Positions 7,406 through 16,620 are shown, counted from the first letter of the stretch. The stretch is 64,000 nucleotides of DNA from Ruminococcus_G sp964621905 (GCA_964621905.1 CAZUNG010000013.1:17737-81736); one strand, 5' to 3'. Program-made: numbers and translations. The notes: generated by a model not told the origin, from the letters alone.

Positions 7406-9169
7406 GTGCGGAAGAATAAGACTTATAACAAAAAGAAAACAGTCATTGTCTTTCTGGCATGTGTTCTGATGCTTCTGGGGCTGGCCGGACGTCTGGTCTA
7501 TCTGATGGTCGTGCGTTCCGATTACTATGCCCGCAAAGCGGATGAGCTGCACGAACGGGAGCGTGATGTGAAAGCTGCCAGAGGGAAGATCATCGACTGT
7601 AAAGGGGTAGTGCTTGCTGATAATCGTGCAGTCTGTACCATATCTGTTATCCACAGCCAGATCAAAGAAAAAGAGAAAGTGATCAGCATGCTGGTGACGG
7701 AGCTGGGACTGACAGAGGAAGAAGCCACAAAACGTGTGGAGAAAGTAAGCTCTATTGAACGGATTAAGACGAATGTGCCAAAAGAAACAGGTGATAAAAT
7801 CCGCGAATACAATCTGGCAGGCGTGAAAGTGGACGAAGATTTTAAACGGTTTTATCCATATGATGAAGTTGCATCGCGGGTGCTTGGCTTCACGGGCGCT
7901 GATAATCAGGGGATTATCGGACTTGAGGTCGCGTATGATTCTGTGCTGGAAGGGATCAACGGTAAAATTCTGACGACCACGGACGCGAGAGGTGTGGAGG
8001 TTGACGAGATCGGCGAGAGCCGGGTGGAGGCGGTCGCCGGATATAATCTTCATATCAGCATGGACTATAATATTCAAAAATATGTACAGCAGGCAGCGCT
8101 GAAGGTTATGGAAGAAAAAGAGGCGGACCGGGTTTCGATTCTGCTGATGAATCCGCAGAACGGGGAAATCTATGCGATGGTAAATGTACCGGAATTTAAT
8201 CTGAATGATCCGTTTACACTGCCGGAAGGTACTGATACGTCCGGAAAAAGTGAAGAACAGATACAGGATCTGCGCAATCAGATGTGGCGGAATGTCTGCA
8301 TTAATGATACGTATGAGCCGGGGTCCACATTCAAAATCATTACGGCTTCAGCAGGGCTTGAGGAGGGCGTCGTAACACTCGATGATACTTTCAGCTGCCC
8401 GGGATTCCGTATTGTGGAAGACCGGAGGATCCATTGCCATAAACGTGCGGGACATGGAGCCGAGACATTTTTGCAGGCTGCTGAAAATTCCTGTAATCCT
8501 GTATTTATTGATGTCGGACTGCGTCTGGGGGTCGATAATTTTTACAAGTATTTTAAACAGTTTGGTCTGTTGGAGAAAACGGGAATTGATCTTCCCGGAG
8601 AAGCGGCCACCATCATGCATAAAAAGGAAAATGTAGGGCTGGTGGAACTTGCAACCATCTCTTTTGGCCAGTCTTTTCAGATCACACCGATCCAGCTCGC
8701 GACGACGGCGAGTTCACTCGTAAACGGAGGAACGAGGGTAACTCCACATTTTGGTGTTGAAGTAAGAGACGATGACGGCGTTCTGATGGAGACGCTGAAG
8801 TATGAGACGAAGGAACATATTGTATCCAGTGAAACTTCGGAAACCATGCGTTATATTCTTGAAAAAGTCGTATCGGAGGGTTCCGGAAAAAATGCTTATA
8901 TTGAAGGCTATACGATCGGCGGGAAAACAGCGACTTCCCAGACTCTTCCAAGAAGTGCCAACATCTATATTTCGTCCTTCCTCGGATTTGCCCCGGCGGA
9001 AAATCCGAAGATACTTGGTATCTGCATCATACACAATCCACAGGGAGTTTACTATGGCGGAACGATCGCAGCTCCTGTAATGCGGGCTGTATTTGAGAAT
9101 GTGCTGCCATATCTGAACATAGAAAAGCAGGCTGTGCAAAAAGAAACCGGGGAAGGTCAAAACAGTTGA
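7406..9169 (+). CDS. Class B penicillin-binding protein (SpoVD/PBP2-like) with KTA in place of KTG
   Basis: 587-residue transpeptidase starting at GTG with SD CCGGAGG. Membrane anchor at about residues 11-34, pedestal domain, then transpeptidase domain with STFK (Ser307) and SCN (362-364). The third motif reads GGKTATSQ, with Lys507-Thr508-Ala509 where most penicillin-binding proteins have KTG. It lacks PASTA domains and is about 110 residues shorter than the paralogue at 354. The position before mraY resembles spoVD in Bacillus dcw clusters, so a spore-cortex role is plausible. No terminator is obvious between the btuF-like gene and this one, so B12-operon transcripts may run into it. Confidence 0.9.
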   Translation: MRKNKTYNKKKTVIVFLACVLMLLGLAGRLVYLMVVRSDYYARKADELHERERDVKAARGKIIDCKGVVLADNRAVCTISVIHSQIKEKEKVISMLVTELGLTEEEATKRVEKVSSIERIKTNVPKETGDKIREYNLAGVKVDEDFKRFYPYDEVASRVLGFTGADNQGIIGLEVAYDSVLEGINGKILTTTDARGVEVDEIGESRVEAVAGYNLHISMDYNIQKYVQQAALKVMEEKEADRVSILLMNPQNGEIYAMVNVPEFNLNDPFTLPEGTDTSGKSEEQIQDLRNQMWRNVCINDTYEPGSTFKIITASAGLEEGVVTLDDTFSCPGFRIVEDRRIHCHKRAGHGAETFLQAAENSCNPVFIDVGLRLGVDNFYKYFKQFGLLEKTGIDLPGEAATIMHKKENVGLVELATISFGQSFQITPIQLATTASSLVNGGTRVTPHFGVEVRDDDGVLMETLKYETKEHIVSSETSETMRYILEKVVSEGSGKNAYIEGYTIGGKTATSQTLPRSANIYISSFLGFAPAENPKILGICIIHNPQGVYYGGTIAAPVMRAVFENVLPYLNIEKQAVQKETGEGQNS

Positions 9170-9194
9170 TTATTCTGCGAAAAGGCATTATACT
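9166..9194 (+). promoter_or_regulatory. Promoter candidate for mraY and downstream genes
   Basis: TTGATT (9166-9171), a 17-base spacer and TATACT (9189-9194), starting at the stop codon of the penicillin-binding protein and about 95 bases before mraY. It would give mraY-murD expression independent of the upstream B12 operon. Confidence 0.5.
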
Positions 9195-9287
9195 GTTTGA
9201 GGATGCCGACGGACACCCTGGGTCAGGCGGTTTTGACTTTGACTCGCTGCCCGCGGAAATAAACGAAAGAATGTAATGAGGTGGATT

Positions 9288-10244
9288 ATGGATTTTAAAG
9301 CAGTCATTCCGGTGATAATTGCATTTGCTGTCAGCGTAGTGCTGGCACCTGTCATCATCCCATTTTTGAGAAAATTGAAAGTAGGTCAGACGGAACGTGA
9401 GGACGGCGTACAGTCTCATCTGAAAAAAGCGGGGACGCCGACCATGGGCGGACTGATTTTTCTGATCGCGACGACAGTGACTTCACTGTTCTATGCCAGG
9501 GATTACCCCAATATCATACCGATTTTGTTCTTGACCCTGGGCTTTGGACTGATCGGATTTCTGGATGATTACCTGAAAGTCGTACTGAGGCGCTCTGACG
9601 GGCTTTTGCCAATGCAGAAGATGTTTCTGCAGATTATCGTGACGGCTGTATTTGCAGTATATATGATTTTGTTTACAGATGTGCAGCTGACGCTTCTCGT
9701 GCCGTTCTCGGGCGGTTATTATCTGAATATCGGGTGGCTCGCGATTCCCCTGATGTTTGTTGCCGTGATCGGGACGGTGAACGGCGTCAACTTCACGGAT
9801 GGACTTGACGGTCTGGCTTCCAGCGTCACGGTGATGGTGGCGACATTTTTTACCGTCGTTGCGATCGGAAATCACAGTGGTATTGAACCGATCACGTGCG
9901 CTGTAGTCGGCGGGCTTCTGGGCTTTCTATTGTTCAATGTGTTTCCGGCGCGTGTGTTTATGGGTGATACAGGTTCACTTGCCCTGGGAGGGTTTGTGGC
10001 AGGTACGGCATATATGCTGCAGATGCCCCTGTTCATATTGATTGTAGGGCTGATCTATCTGGTGGAAGTTGCCTCCGTGATGATTCAGGTCACCTATTTT
10101 AAAAAGACAGGCGGAAAAAGAATTTTTAAAATGGCACCGATTCATCATCATTTTGAACTGTGCGGCTGGTCGGAAACAAGAGTGGTTGCAGTGTTTTCCA
10201 TAATCACGGCAATTTTATGCCTGGTAGCGCTGCTGGCGATATAA
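9288..10244 (+). CDS. mraY: Phospho-N-acetylmuramoyl-pentapeptide transferase (MraY)
   Basis: Integral membrane enzyme that transfers phospho-MurNAc-pentapeptide to undecaprenyl phosphate to make lipid I. About 318 residues with around ten membrane spans. Diagnostic motifs are GFLDDYLK in an early cytoplasmic loop, NFTDGLDGLA mid-protein and APIHHHFEL near the C-terminus. The ATG at 9288 is preferred because AGGTGG lies about 5 bases before it; the in-frame ATG at 9276 falls in front of that SD. It sits 13 bases before murD, the usual dcw neighbour. murE and murF, which normally precede mraY, are not in the window. Confidence 0.96.
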   Translation: MDFKAVIPVIIAFAVSVVLAPVIIPFLRKLKVGQTEREDGVQSHLKKAGTPTMGGLIFLIATTVTSLFYARDYPNIIPILFLTLGFGLIGFLDDYLKVVLRRSDGLLPMQKMFLQIIVTAVFAVYMILFTDVQLTLLVPFSGGYYLNIGWLAIPLMFVAVIGTVNGVNFTDGLDGLASSVTVMVATFFTVVAIGNHSGIEPITCAVVGGLLGFLLFNVFPARVFMGDTGSLALGGFVAGTAYMLQMPLFILIVGLIYLVEVASVMIQVTYFKKTGGKRIFKMAPIHHHFELCGWSETRVVAVFSIITAILCLVALLAI

Positions 10245-10257
10245 AGGAGTGTGGAAG

Positions 10258-11619
10258 ATGAATTTAACAGGAAAAAGAGTGCTGGTATTTGGCTCCGGCA
10301 TCAGTGGAATCGGAGCAGCAGACCTTCTGCATGAGGTACAGGCAGTGCCAGTCATCTATGATGGAAATGAAAGCGTATCCAGAGAAGAGATTTTGGACAG
10401 GCTGAGACAGAAAGAACAAACAGAGATTGTAATCGGTAAAATGCCGGATGAAGTGCTGACTTCCGTGGAACTTGCAGTGCTCAGCCCCGGTGTTCCCACC
10501 GATATACCGGAAGTGGTCAGAATCAAAAAGAACAAAATCCCGGTCTGGGGAGAAGTGGAGCTGGCCTATCAGATGGGAAAAGGACGTGTTCTGGCGATCA
10601 CCGGTACGAACGGCAAGACAACGACGACAGCATTGACTGGAAAGATCATGGAAGATTATTGTCCGGAAGTCTATATCGTGGGAAATATCGGGACACCGTA
10701 CACATCGACGGCTCTCAAAACGACAGAGAATTCTGTGACGGTTGCGGAGATCAGCAGTTTTCAGCTCGAAACCATACAGGATTTTGCACCCGAGGTGAGC
10801 GCGATTCTGAATATCACGGAAGATCATCTGAACCGCCACCATACGATGGAGGAGTACATAAGAGTCAAAGAGCTGATTACAAAAAACCAGAAGCCAGATG
10901 ATGTCTGTGTGCTCAATTATGAGGATGAAGTTTTAAGAGACTTTGGGGAACACTTAAAGGAGCGCATGAACATCGTATTCTTCTCCAGCATCCGGGAACT
11001 GCCGCAGGGGATTTTCCTGAAAGACGGAAATATCATATATCGCAGAGACGGAGAAGAGATCATGGTAACAGCGGTGAAAGATCTGAAATTGCCCGGAAGG
11101 CATAATCATGAAAACGTGATGGCGGCTGTTGCGATTGCATCGTATGCAGGGGTGCCTATGGATCGGATTCGGAATACAATTCGCAGCTTTAAAGCGGTAG
11201 AACACAGGATTGAGTATGTGGCAGAAAAAAACGGCGTAGTCTACTACAATGATTCCAAAGGCACGAATCCGGATGCGGCTATTAAGGGGATACAGGCGAT
11301 GGATCGTCCGACGCTGCTGATCGGCGGCGGTTATGACAAGCAGTCAGAATATGCAAAATGGATCAATTCCTTTCAGGGAAATGTCCGTTATCTGGTCCTG
11401 ATCGGGCAGACGAGGGAAAAGATAGAGCGCGAAGCGCATGCGTGTGGGTTTATGGACACCATTCTGGCGGATTCACTGGAAGAAGCGGTAAAAATCTGTG
11501 CACAGAAAGCAAATCCGGGAGATGCAGTGCTTCTCTCACCGGCATGTGCCAGCTGGGGACAATTTGATAATTATGAGCAGCGCGGAGACATGTTCAAGAG
11601 ATATGTAAAGGAACTATAA
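10258..11619 (+). CDS. murD: UDP-N-acetylmuramoylalanine--D-glutamate ligase (MurD)
   Basis: Cytosolic ATP-dependent ligase adding D-glutamate to UDP-MurNAc-L-Ala. 453 residues with the three Mur-ligase domains: an N-terminal Rossmann-like fold (GSGISGIGAA), a central P-loop ITGTNGKTTTTAL with the downstream HLNRHHTMEEY region, and a C-terminal domain containing YYNDSKGTNPDA. Start at ATG 10258 with AAGGAG at 10244-10249. An earlier in-frame GTG at 10249 overlaps that SD. It follows mraY and precedes ftsW, the normal order. Confidence 0.96.
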   Translation: MNLTGKRVLVFGSGISGIGAADLLHEVQAVPVIYDGNESVSREEILDRLRQKEQTEIVIGKMPDEVLTSVELAVLSPGVPTDIPEVVRIKKNKIPVWGEVELAYQMGKGRVLAITGTNGKTTTTALTGKIMEDYCPEVYIVGNIGTPYTSTALKTTENSVTVAEISSFQLETIQDFAPEVSAILNITEDHLNRHHTMEEYIRVKELITKNQKPDDVCVLNYEDEVLRDFGEHLKERMNIVFFSSIRELPQGIFLKDGNIIYRRDGEEIMVTAVKDLKLPGRHNHENVMAAVAIASYAGVPMDRIRNTIRSFKAVEHRIEYVAEKNGVVYYNDSKGTNPDAAIKGIQAMDRPTLLIGGGYDKQSEYAKWINSFQGNVRYLVLIGQTREKIEREAHACGFMDTILADSLEEAVKICAQKANPGDAVLLSPACASWGQFDNYEQRGDMFKRYVKEL

Positions 11620-11642
11620 TTCCCGCGTCAATCTCTCTGCTG

Positions 11643-11690
11643 ACAGGGGCAGGCCCAAATTTGATCAGAATTGGCCTGTCCCTGTATGAT
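11643..11690 (+). promoter_or_regulatory. Inverted repeat with overlapping promoter-like hexamers between murD and ftsW
   Basis: A 13-bp inverted repeat with one mismatch has arms at 11643-11655 and 11673-11685. TTGATC (11661-11666) lies in the loop and TATGAT (11685-11690) starts at the right arm, with an 18-base spacer. The stem is followed by ATATTTTTGC. It could be an attenuator for read-through from murD, a promoter for ftsW, or both. Confidence 0.45.
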
Positions 11691-11741
11691 ATTTTTGCAA
11701 AAGACTTCATAGAATGAGAGAAAAAGATAAAGCGGTGGCCG

Positions 11742-12836
11742 ATGGAAGCAAATAAGAAAAAAAGGCTGGATGCTACGCTGCTGGTACTGGTTATCCTGCT
11801 CGTTCTGACCGGACTGGTGCTGCTCTACAGCACCAGTACGTATAACGGGCGCGTCAAATTTCATGATCCCGCGTATTATTTTAAAAAGCAGCTGTTTGCG
11901 ACAGCACTTGGATTTCTTGTGCTTTACGTGGTTGCCGGAATTGATTATCATGTCGTTGCACGATTTGCGACACCGCTTTACATTATTTCGATGCTGCTGT
12001 CACTGGCGGTATTATTATTTGGGGATGAATATAACGGCTCCAAACGGTGGCTTTCACTCGGGCCACTTTCTTTCCAGCCGTCAGAATTTGCCAAAGTGGC
12101 CGTCATTTTGTTTCTGGCATATCATATCAGCAAATATAAAGGAAAGATGACCAGTATCTGGTTTATGGCGAGTGTTATGCTGGCGGTACTCCCGATCGTG
12201 GGACTGGTCGGCACCAACAACCTGAGTACGGCGATTATCATACTGGGAATCGGCGTCATTCTGATTTTTGTGTCGAATCCGAAATACATGCAGTTTATCG
12301 GAATCGGCGGAACAGGCATCGCGTTTATCGCTGTATTTTTAAGCCTTGAGAGCTACCGCCTGGAACGTCTGGCTGTCTGGAAGGATCCTGAGAGCTACGA
12401 TAAAGGATTTCAGACGATCCAGGGACTCTATGCCATCGGAAGTGGTGGAATCTTTGGCAAGGGGCTGGGAAGCAGTCTGCAGAAGCTGGGATTTGTGCCG
12501 GAAGCGCAAAATGATATGATATTTTCAATTATTTGCGAGGAGACAGGGCTGATTGGAGCAATTCTTCTGATGCTGATCTTCGGCTTCCTGATCTGGCGGC
12601 TGATGGTGATTGCAACGCATGCACCTGATCTGCTCGGTTCACTGATCGCTTCCGGTATCATGGGACATATGGCAATCCAGGTCATCCTGAATATTGCGGT
12701 GGTGACGAACACGATTCCCAATACGGGAATCACACTTCCGTTTGTCAGCTATGGAGGGACGTCGGTACTGTTTCTGCTGGGGGAGATGGGGCTTGCGCTT
12801 GCCGTGAGCCGCTACGAAAAACAGGAATTTTTGTAA
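11742..12836 (+). CDS. ftsW: FtsW/SpoVE SEDS-family glycosyltransferase
   Basis: Polytopic membrane peptidoglycan polymerase that pairs with a class B penicillin-binding protein, here one of the two upstream paralogues. 364 residues with about ten membrane spans. SEDS hallmarks are GSKRWLSLGPLSFQPSEFAK in the first third, GIFGKGLGSS before a large extracellular loop and the C-terminal NTGITLPFVSYGGTS. An acceptable SD (AAAGCGGTGG) precedes ATG 11742. Because the cluster also has a SpoVD-like protein, this may be SpoVE rather than vegetative FtsW. Only one SEDS gene is in the window. Confidence 0.93.
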   Translation: MEANKKKRLDATLLVLVILLVLTGLVLLYSTSTYNGRVKFHDPAYYFKKQLFATALGFLVLYVVAGIDYHVVARFATPLYIISMLLSLAVLLFGDEYNGSKRWLSLGPLSFQPSEFAKVAVILFLAYHISKYKGKMTSIWFMASVMLAVLPIVGLVGTNNLSTAIIILGIGVILIFVSNPKYMQFIGIGGTGIAFIAVFLSLESYRLERLAVWKDPESYDKGFQTIQGLYAIGSGGIFGKGLGSSLQKLGFVPEAQNDMIFSIICEETGLIGAILLMLIFGFLIWRLMVIATHAPDLLGSLIASGIMGHMAIQVILNIAVVTNTIPNTGITLPFVSYGGTSVLFLLGEMGLALAVSRYEKQEFL

Positions 12837-12892
12837 CCAATTGGGGGTGAAGTGAATACAATAATTTATAACTGAAATGGGGAGTGTGCCGA

Positions 12893-14149
12893 TTGCAGAG
12901 TATTCGAATTGAAGGAGGAAGCGCTCTTTCCGGTTTTGTATACATACAGGGATCCAAAAACGCGGCACTGCCGATTATGGCGGCCGCGCTTTTGCATCAG
13001 GGAGTCACAACGCTTTATAATTGTCCAAAGATCACAGATGTATTGTGTATGGAAGCGATCCTGAAGGGACTCGGTGCCATTACGGCCTGGGATGAAAATA
13101 CACTGATTCTCGACTGTACAAACATTGATAAAACGTATGTACCCTCTGAATATGCCAATCGCATGAGGTCTTCCATCGTGCTGATGGGCAGTATGCTGGG
13201 GCGTACCGGATGTATTGAGATCTCATATCCGGGCGGCTGTACGATCGGAAAACGGCCGATTGACCTGCATCTGAAGCTTTTGCAGGATATGGGAGCCAGG
13301 ATTGAGGAAAATGAGGGCATTTTACACGCCGTATGCACAGAGCTTCACCCGGTTCATTTAACGTTCGCCAAATCCAGCGTGGGAGCAACAGAAAATGCGA
13401 TTCTTGCAGCAGTTCTTGCGGATGGAGTCAGTGTATTCAAAAATTGTGCAAGGGAGCCGGAGATCCAGCATCTGTGTAATTTTTTAAATGCCATGGGTGC
13501 GGATATTCAGGGCGGCGGAACCGATATGCTGACCGTAACCGGAGGGAAACAGCTGCATGACGTAAAATACCGGATTCCGCCGGACAGGATTGCGGCGGGA
13601 ACATATCTGTTTGCCGGCGCAGCCACGCGCGGCGAGGTGACACTGGAAAATCCGCCGATTGAGGAACTTTCTTCAATCCTGTCGGTCTATGAGAAAATGG
13701 GTGGACAATATCATCTGAACAGTGGTAAACTAGTAACGGACAGCCGGCAGGTCCGTTTTCCGGTGCCGTTTGTAGAGACGGCAGGATATCCTGGATTTCC
13801 GACAGATATGCAGTCGCTGCTGATGAGTGTACTTGCGACTATTCCGGGAAACAGCCTGATCAGAGAGCAGATCTTTGAAGAGCGTTTTAAGATCGTAACA
13901 CTTTTAAACCGTATGGGTGCGCATATACTGGTGGACGGCAGGGATGCGCTGATCTTTGGGGGAAGAAAACTGTATGGGCAGCATGTATTTGCCGAGGAGC
14001 TGAGAGGCGGCGCCGCACTTGTGCTGGCCGGGCTTGCGGCTTCAGGGGTAACGGTCATTGAGAATCCTCATTTTATAGACAGGGGATATGAGAATCTGTG
14101 CGGGAACCTGACGGTGCTTGGGGGAAAGATTGAATTAACAGGGGAATAA
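12893..14149 (+). CDS. murA: UDP-N-acetylglucosamine 1-carboxyvinyltransferase (MurA)
   Basis: Transfers enolpyruvate from PEP to UDP-GlcNAc, the first committed step of peptidoglycan synthesis and the fosfomycin target. With TTG 12893 as start the protein is 418 residues. Key residues then fall at the textbook positions: Lys22-Asn23 in GSKNAALP and Cys116 in PGGCTIGKRP. The GTG at 12884 lies inside the SD (GGGGAG), which argues for the TTG. murA is uncommon between ftsW and divIB, where murG or murB usually sits. The retained Cys116 predicts sensitivity to fosfomycin-type alkylation. Confidence 0.95.
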   Translation: MQSIRIEGGSALSGFVYIQGSKNAALPIMAAALLHQGVTTLYNCPKITDVLCMEAILKGLGAITAWDENTLILDCTNIDKTYVPSEYANRMRSSIVLMGSMLGRTGCIEISYPGGCTIGKRPIDLHLKLLQDMGARIEENEGILHAVCTELHPVHLTFAKSSVGATENAILAAVLADGVSVFKNCAREPEIQHLCNFLNAMGADIQGGGTDMLTVTGGKQLHDVKYRIPPDRIAAGTYLFAGAATRGEVTLENPPIEELSSILSVYEKMGGQYHLNSGKLVTDSRQVRFPVPFVETAGYPGFPTDMQSLLMSVLATIPGNSLIREQIFEERFKIVTLLNRMGAHILVDGRDALIFGGRKLYGQHVFAEELRGGAALVLAGLAASGVTVIENPHFIDRGYENLCGNLTVLGGKIELTGE

Positions 14150-14155
14150 ATACGG

Positions 14156-15160
14156 ATGAATACTCCACGCTATAGAAGAAAAATTGGAAAAAAGTTATTT
14201 CGCATGATTTTGGGCGGGATCGTACTGCTGCTGCTCATCGGTGTCATTATCTTTCTTGCCGTCTTTCATGTGGAAGAAGTTGAGGTGGTAGGAAATACCA
14301 GATATACGACAGAGGATGTTCAGGCAGAAGTGTTAAAAGGACCATTTGCATCGAATGCATTTTTAATGTCGGCATTCAGGAAAAAGATTCAGACAGAGAA
14401 GATGCCGTTTGTCAGCTCCATAGAAGTGGAAATGGTATCTTCTCATAAGCTCAGGCTGCACGTCAATGAAAAGCAGGTCATCGGGTATGTCAGGTATCTC
14501 GACTGCAATATGTATTTTGATAAGGACGGCGTCGTTGTTGAGAGCGAGGTCGCCCCGGAGGTGAGCGATATTGTTCAGGCGGAGGACGTTGATTCCGATG
14601 TTGTGGAGCCGGAAGAAATCCGGGATGAGAACGAGACCACATACAATGCGGCTGTCACAGATATCCCGTTTGTCACGGGGCTGAAATTCGGGCAGGTGGT
14701 AATGGATGAGAAACTTCCGGTGGAAAATGGAGGGGTGTTTAACACTGTACTTGGAATCGCAAGAATCGTAGATAAATATGAGATTCAGCCTGACCGCGTG
14801 GAGTTTGACGATGACTACCATATTACGCTTTATTATGGAACAGTCAAAGTGACACTGGGACCGGATACACTGCTGGAGGAGAAGATTACAAAAGCGGCAG
14901 CGATTCTGCCGAAACTTTCCGGGAAATCAGGCGTGCTGCATCTTGAGGATTATACCAAGGATACTGTAAATATTATTTTTACGGAAGATGTGCCGGAAGA
15001 AGAGCAGACGGACGGTGAGGCTGATACTTCCAAGGAAGGCGAACAAGGTCAGGATTCCGGAGAAGATTCGTCCGGTGATGAGGGGACAGATACCGGATCC
15101 GATGAAAATACCTCCCAGAATATGGAAACCGGTGATGGCGGGGGCGATACTGTCTACTAA
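14156..15160 (+). CDS. divIB: Cell division protein DivIB/FtsQ with acidic C-terminal tail
   Basis: Bitopic divisome scaffold of 334 residues. A basic N-terminus and one membrane segment (about 15-38) are followed by a POTRA-type start (EEVEVVGNTRYTTEDV, about 40-55) and a beta domain. An acidic insert of about 30 residues lies in the beta domain, around residues 130-165. The last 50 residues are a strongly acidic Ser/Gly/Asp/Glu-rich tail, outside the membrane and probably disordered. It starts 6 bases after murA and is followed by ftsZ, the usual position of ftsQ/divIB. The length and tail resemble DivIB of Firmicutes more than Gram-negative FtsQ. Confidence 0.85.
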   Translation: MNTPRYRRKIGKKLFRMILGGIVLLLLIGVIIFLAVFHVEEVEVVGNTRYTTEDVQAEVLKGPFASNAFLMSAFRKKIQTEKMPFVSSIEVEMVSSHKLRLHVNEKQVIGYVRYLDCNMYFDKDGVVVESEVAPEVSDIVQAEDVDSDVVEPEEIRDENETTYNAAVTDIPFVTGLKFGQVVMDEKLPVENGGVFNTVLGIARIVDKYEIQPDRVEFDDDYHITLYYGTVKVTLGPDTLLEEKITKAAAILPKLSGKSGVLHLEDYTKDTVNIIFTEDVPEEEQTDGEADTSKEGEQGQDSGEDSSGDEGTDTGSDENTSQNMETGDGGGDTVY

Positions 15161-15177
15161 AAAAAATAAAAAAATGG

Positions 15178-15206
15178 TTGATTAATTGTTCGAGAGATTA
15201 TATTAT
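15178..15206 (+). promoter_or_regulatory. ftsZ promoter candidate
   Basis: TTGATT (15178-15183), a 17-base spacer and TATTAT (15201-15206), about 80 bases upstream of the ftsZ start and just past the divIB stop. It would let ftsZ be transcribed separately from the rest of the cluster. Confidence 0.5.
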
Positions 15207-15288
15207 ATATCTATATGTAGCTAAACGAAAGAAAGAAAAATGCCCTTTGGGGAATAAGATATGCGAAAGTGCAAAAGGAGGAAGTACC

Positions 15289-16443
15289 TTGTTAGAGATT
15301 ATGTCAAACGAAGCGGAATCATCGGCAAAGATTATTGTCATCGGAGTGGGCGGTGCAGGAAATAATGCTGTCAACCGCATGGTAGATGAAGCAATCGGCG
15401 GCGTAGAATTCGTCGGAATTAATACAGATAAACAGGCATTGACGTTATGTAAGGCACCAACCGTACTTCAGATTGGTGAAAAGGTCACCAAAGGACTTGG
15501 GGCAGGTGCACAGCCCGAGGTTGGTCAGAAGGCAGCAGAAGAGAGTATTGATGAGGTACGCAGACTGATTGAAGGCGCTGACATGGTGTTTGTTACGTGC
15601 GGCATGGGTGGCGGTACCGGAACCGGTGCAGCTCCGATCGTGGCGGGACTCGCAAAGGAAATGGGGATTCTGACTGTCGGTGTCGTGACAAAGCCTTTCC
15701 GCTTTGAAGCAAAAACGCGTATGAGCAATGCACTTATGGGAATTGACAAGCTAAAAGAGAATGTTGATACTCTGATTGTCATTCCGAATGATAAACTCCT
15801 TGAGATCGTAGACCGCCGTACAACGATGCCGGAGGCACTGAAAAAAGCAGATGAAGTGCTGCAGCAGGCAGTGCAGGGAATTACAGACCTGATCAACCTG
15901 CCGGCTCTGATTAACCTTGACTTTGCAGATGTTCAGACTGTCATGATCGATAAAGGGATTGCACACATCGGTATCGGTGAGGCGAAAGGCGACGATAAGG
16001 CACTGGAAGCGGTACAGCAGGCGGTTGCCAGCCCGCTGCTTGAGACAACCATCAACGGTGCTTCTCATGTCATTGTCAATATTTCGGGTGATATTTCACT
16101 GATGGATGCGAATGACGCGGTGAGTTATGTTCAGGATCTGGCTGGCGAAGACACCAATATTATCTTTGGTGCAATGTATGATGATTCTGACGTGGATACG
16201 GCAAGGATCACTGTGATTGCAACGGGTCTTGACGATGCCACATCCAAACAGCCGAGTGTCGGAGGCAAGAGCATGTTCAGTATGCCGAAGTCAGAACCGA
16301 AGCAGGAAATTCCTTCCTTTAAACAGGCGCAGGGATTTACCATGCCAAAGCTGCAGATGCCGTCCCAGGCCTCTGCACCGACAACAAGTAATGTGCCGAG
16401 AAAAGACATTCAGATTCCGGATTTTCTTAAGAACCGGAAATAA
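15289..16443 (+). CDS. ftsZ: Cell division GTPase FtsZ
   Basis: Tubulin-like GTPase that forms the Z ring. From TTG 15289 it is 384 residues. SD AAAGGAGG (15275-15282) is well spaced before this TTG, and the protein then begins with the usual short tail before KIIVIGVGGAGNNAVNRM. The tubulin signature GGGTGTGAAP and the conserved C-terminal peptide IPDFLKNRK, which binds FtsA/SepF-type partners, are both present. The open frame reaches back to 15178, but that extension overlaps the promoter candidate and has no SD. A TTG start for a highly expressed gene suggests translational tuning. Confidence 0.96.
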   Translation: MLEIMSNEAESSAKIIVIGVGGAGNNAVNRMVDEAIGGVEFVGINTDKQALTLCKAPTVLQIGEKVTKGLGAGAQPEVGQKAAEESIDEVRRLIEGADMVFVTCGMGGGTGTGAAPIVAGLAKEMGILTVGVVTKPFRFEAKTRMSNALMGIDKLKENVDTLIVIPNDKLLEIVDRRTTMPEALKKADEVLQQAVQGITDLINLPALINLDFADVQTVMIDKGIAHIGIGEAKGDDKALEAVQQAVASPLLETTINGASHVIVNISGDISLMDANDAVSYVQDLAGEDTNIIFGAMYDDSDVDTARITVIATGLDDATSKQPSVGGKSMFSMPKSEPKQEIPSFKQAQGFTMPKLQMPSQASAPTTSNVPRKDIQIPDFLKNRK

Positions 16444-16468
16444 TGATAGATATTTAACAGAGTATTCG

Positions 16469-16555
16469 CACGACATTGTTTGACATCGTGTTTTTAAAGA
16501 GCGCTTGAATTTTGCATTCCATGGCAGGATGCAGAATTTGGGCGCTCATTTTCTT
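16469..16555 (+). terminator. Two consecutive stem-loops after ftsZ
   Basis: The first is a short stem, CACGA/TCGTG (16469-16473 with 16486-16490), followed by TTTTT. The second is a long imperfect hairpin from GAGCGC (16499) to GCGCTC (16547), followed by ATTTTCTT. Together they end the dcw cluster. Confidence 0.65.
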
Positions 16556-16582
16556 GACATATGGAAAAGAATGGGATAAACT
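16554..16582 (+). promoter_or_regulatory. Promoter of the rubredoxin-glutamate synthase gene
   Basis: TTGACA (16554-16559), a 17-base spacer and TAAACT (16577-16582), about 40 bases before the start codon. Confidence 0.6.
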
Positions 16583-16620
16583 AATAATAGTTACTAATTT
16601 TATTATATTGGGAGGATGAT

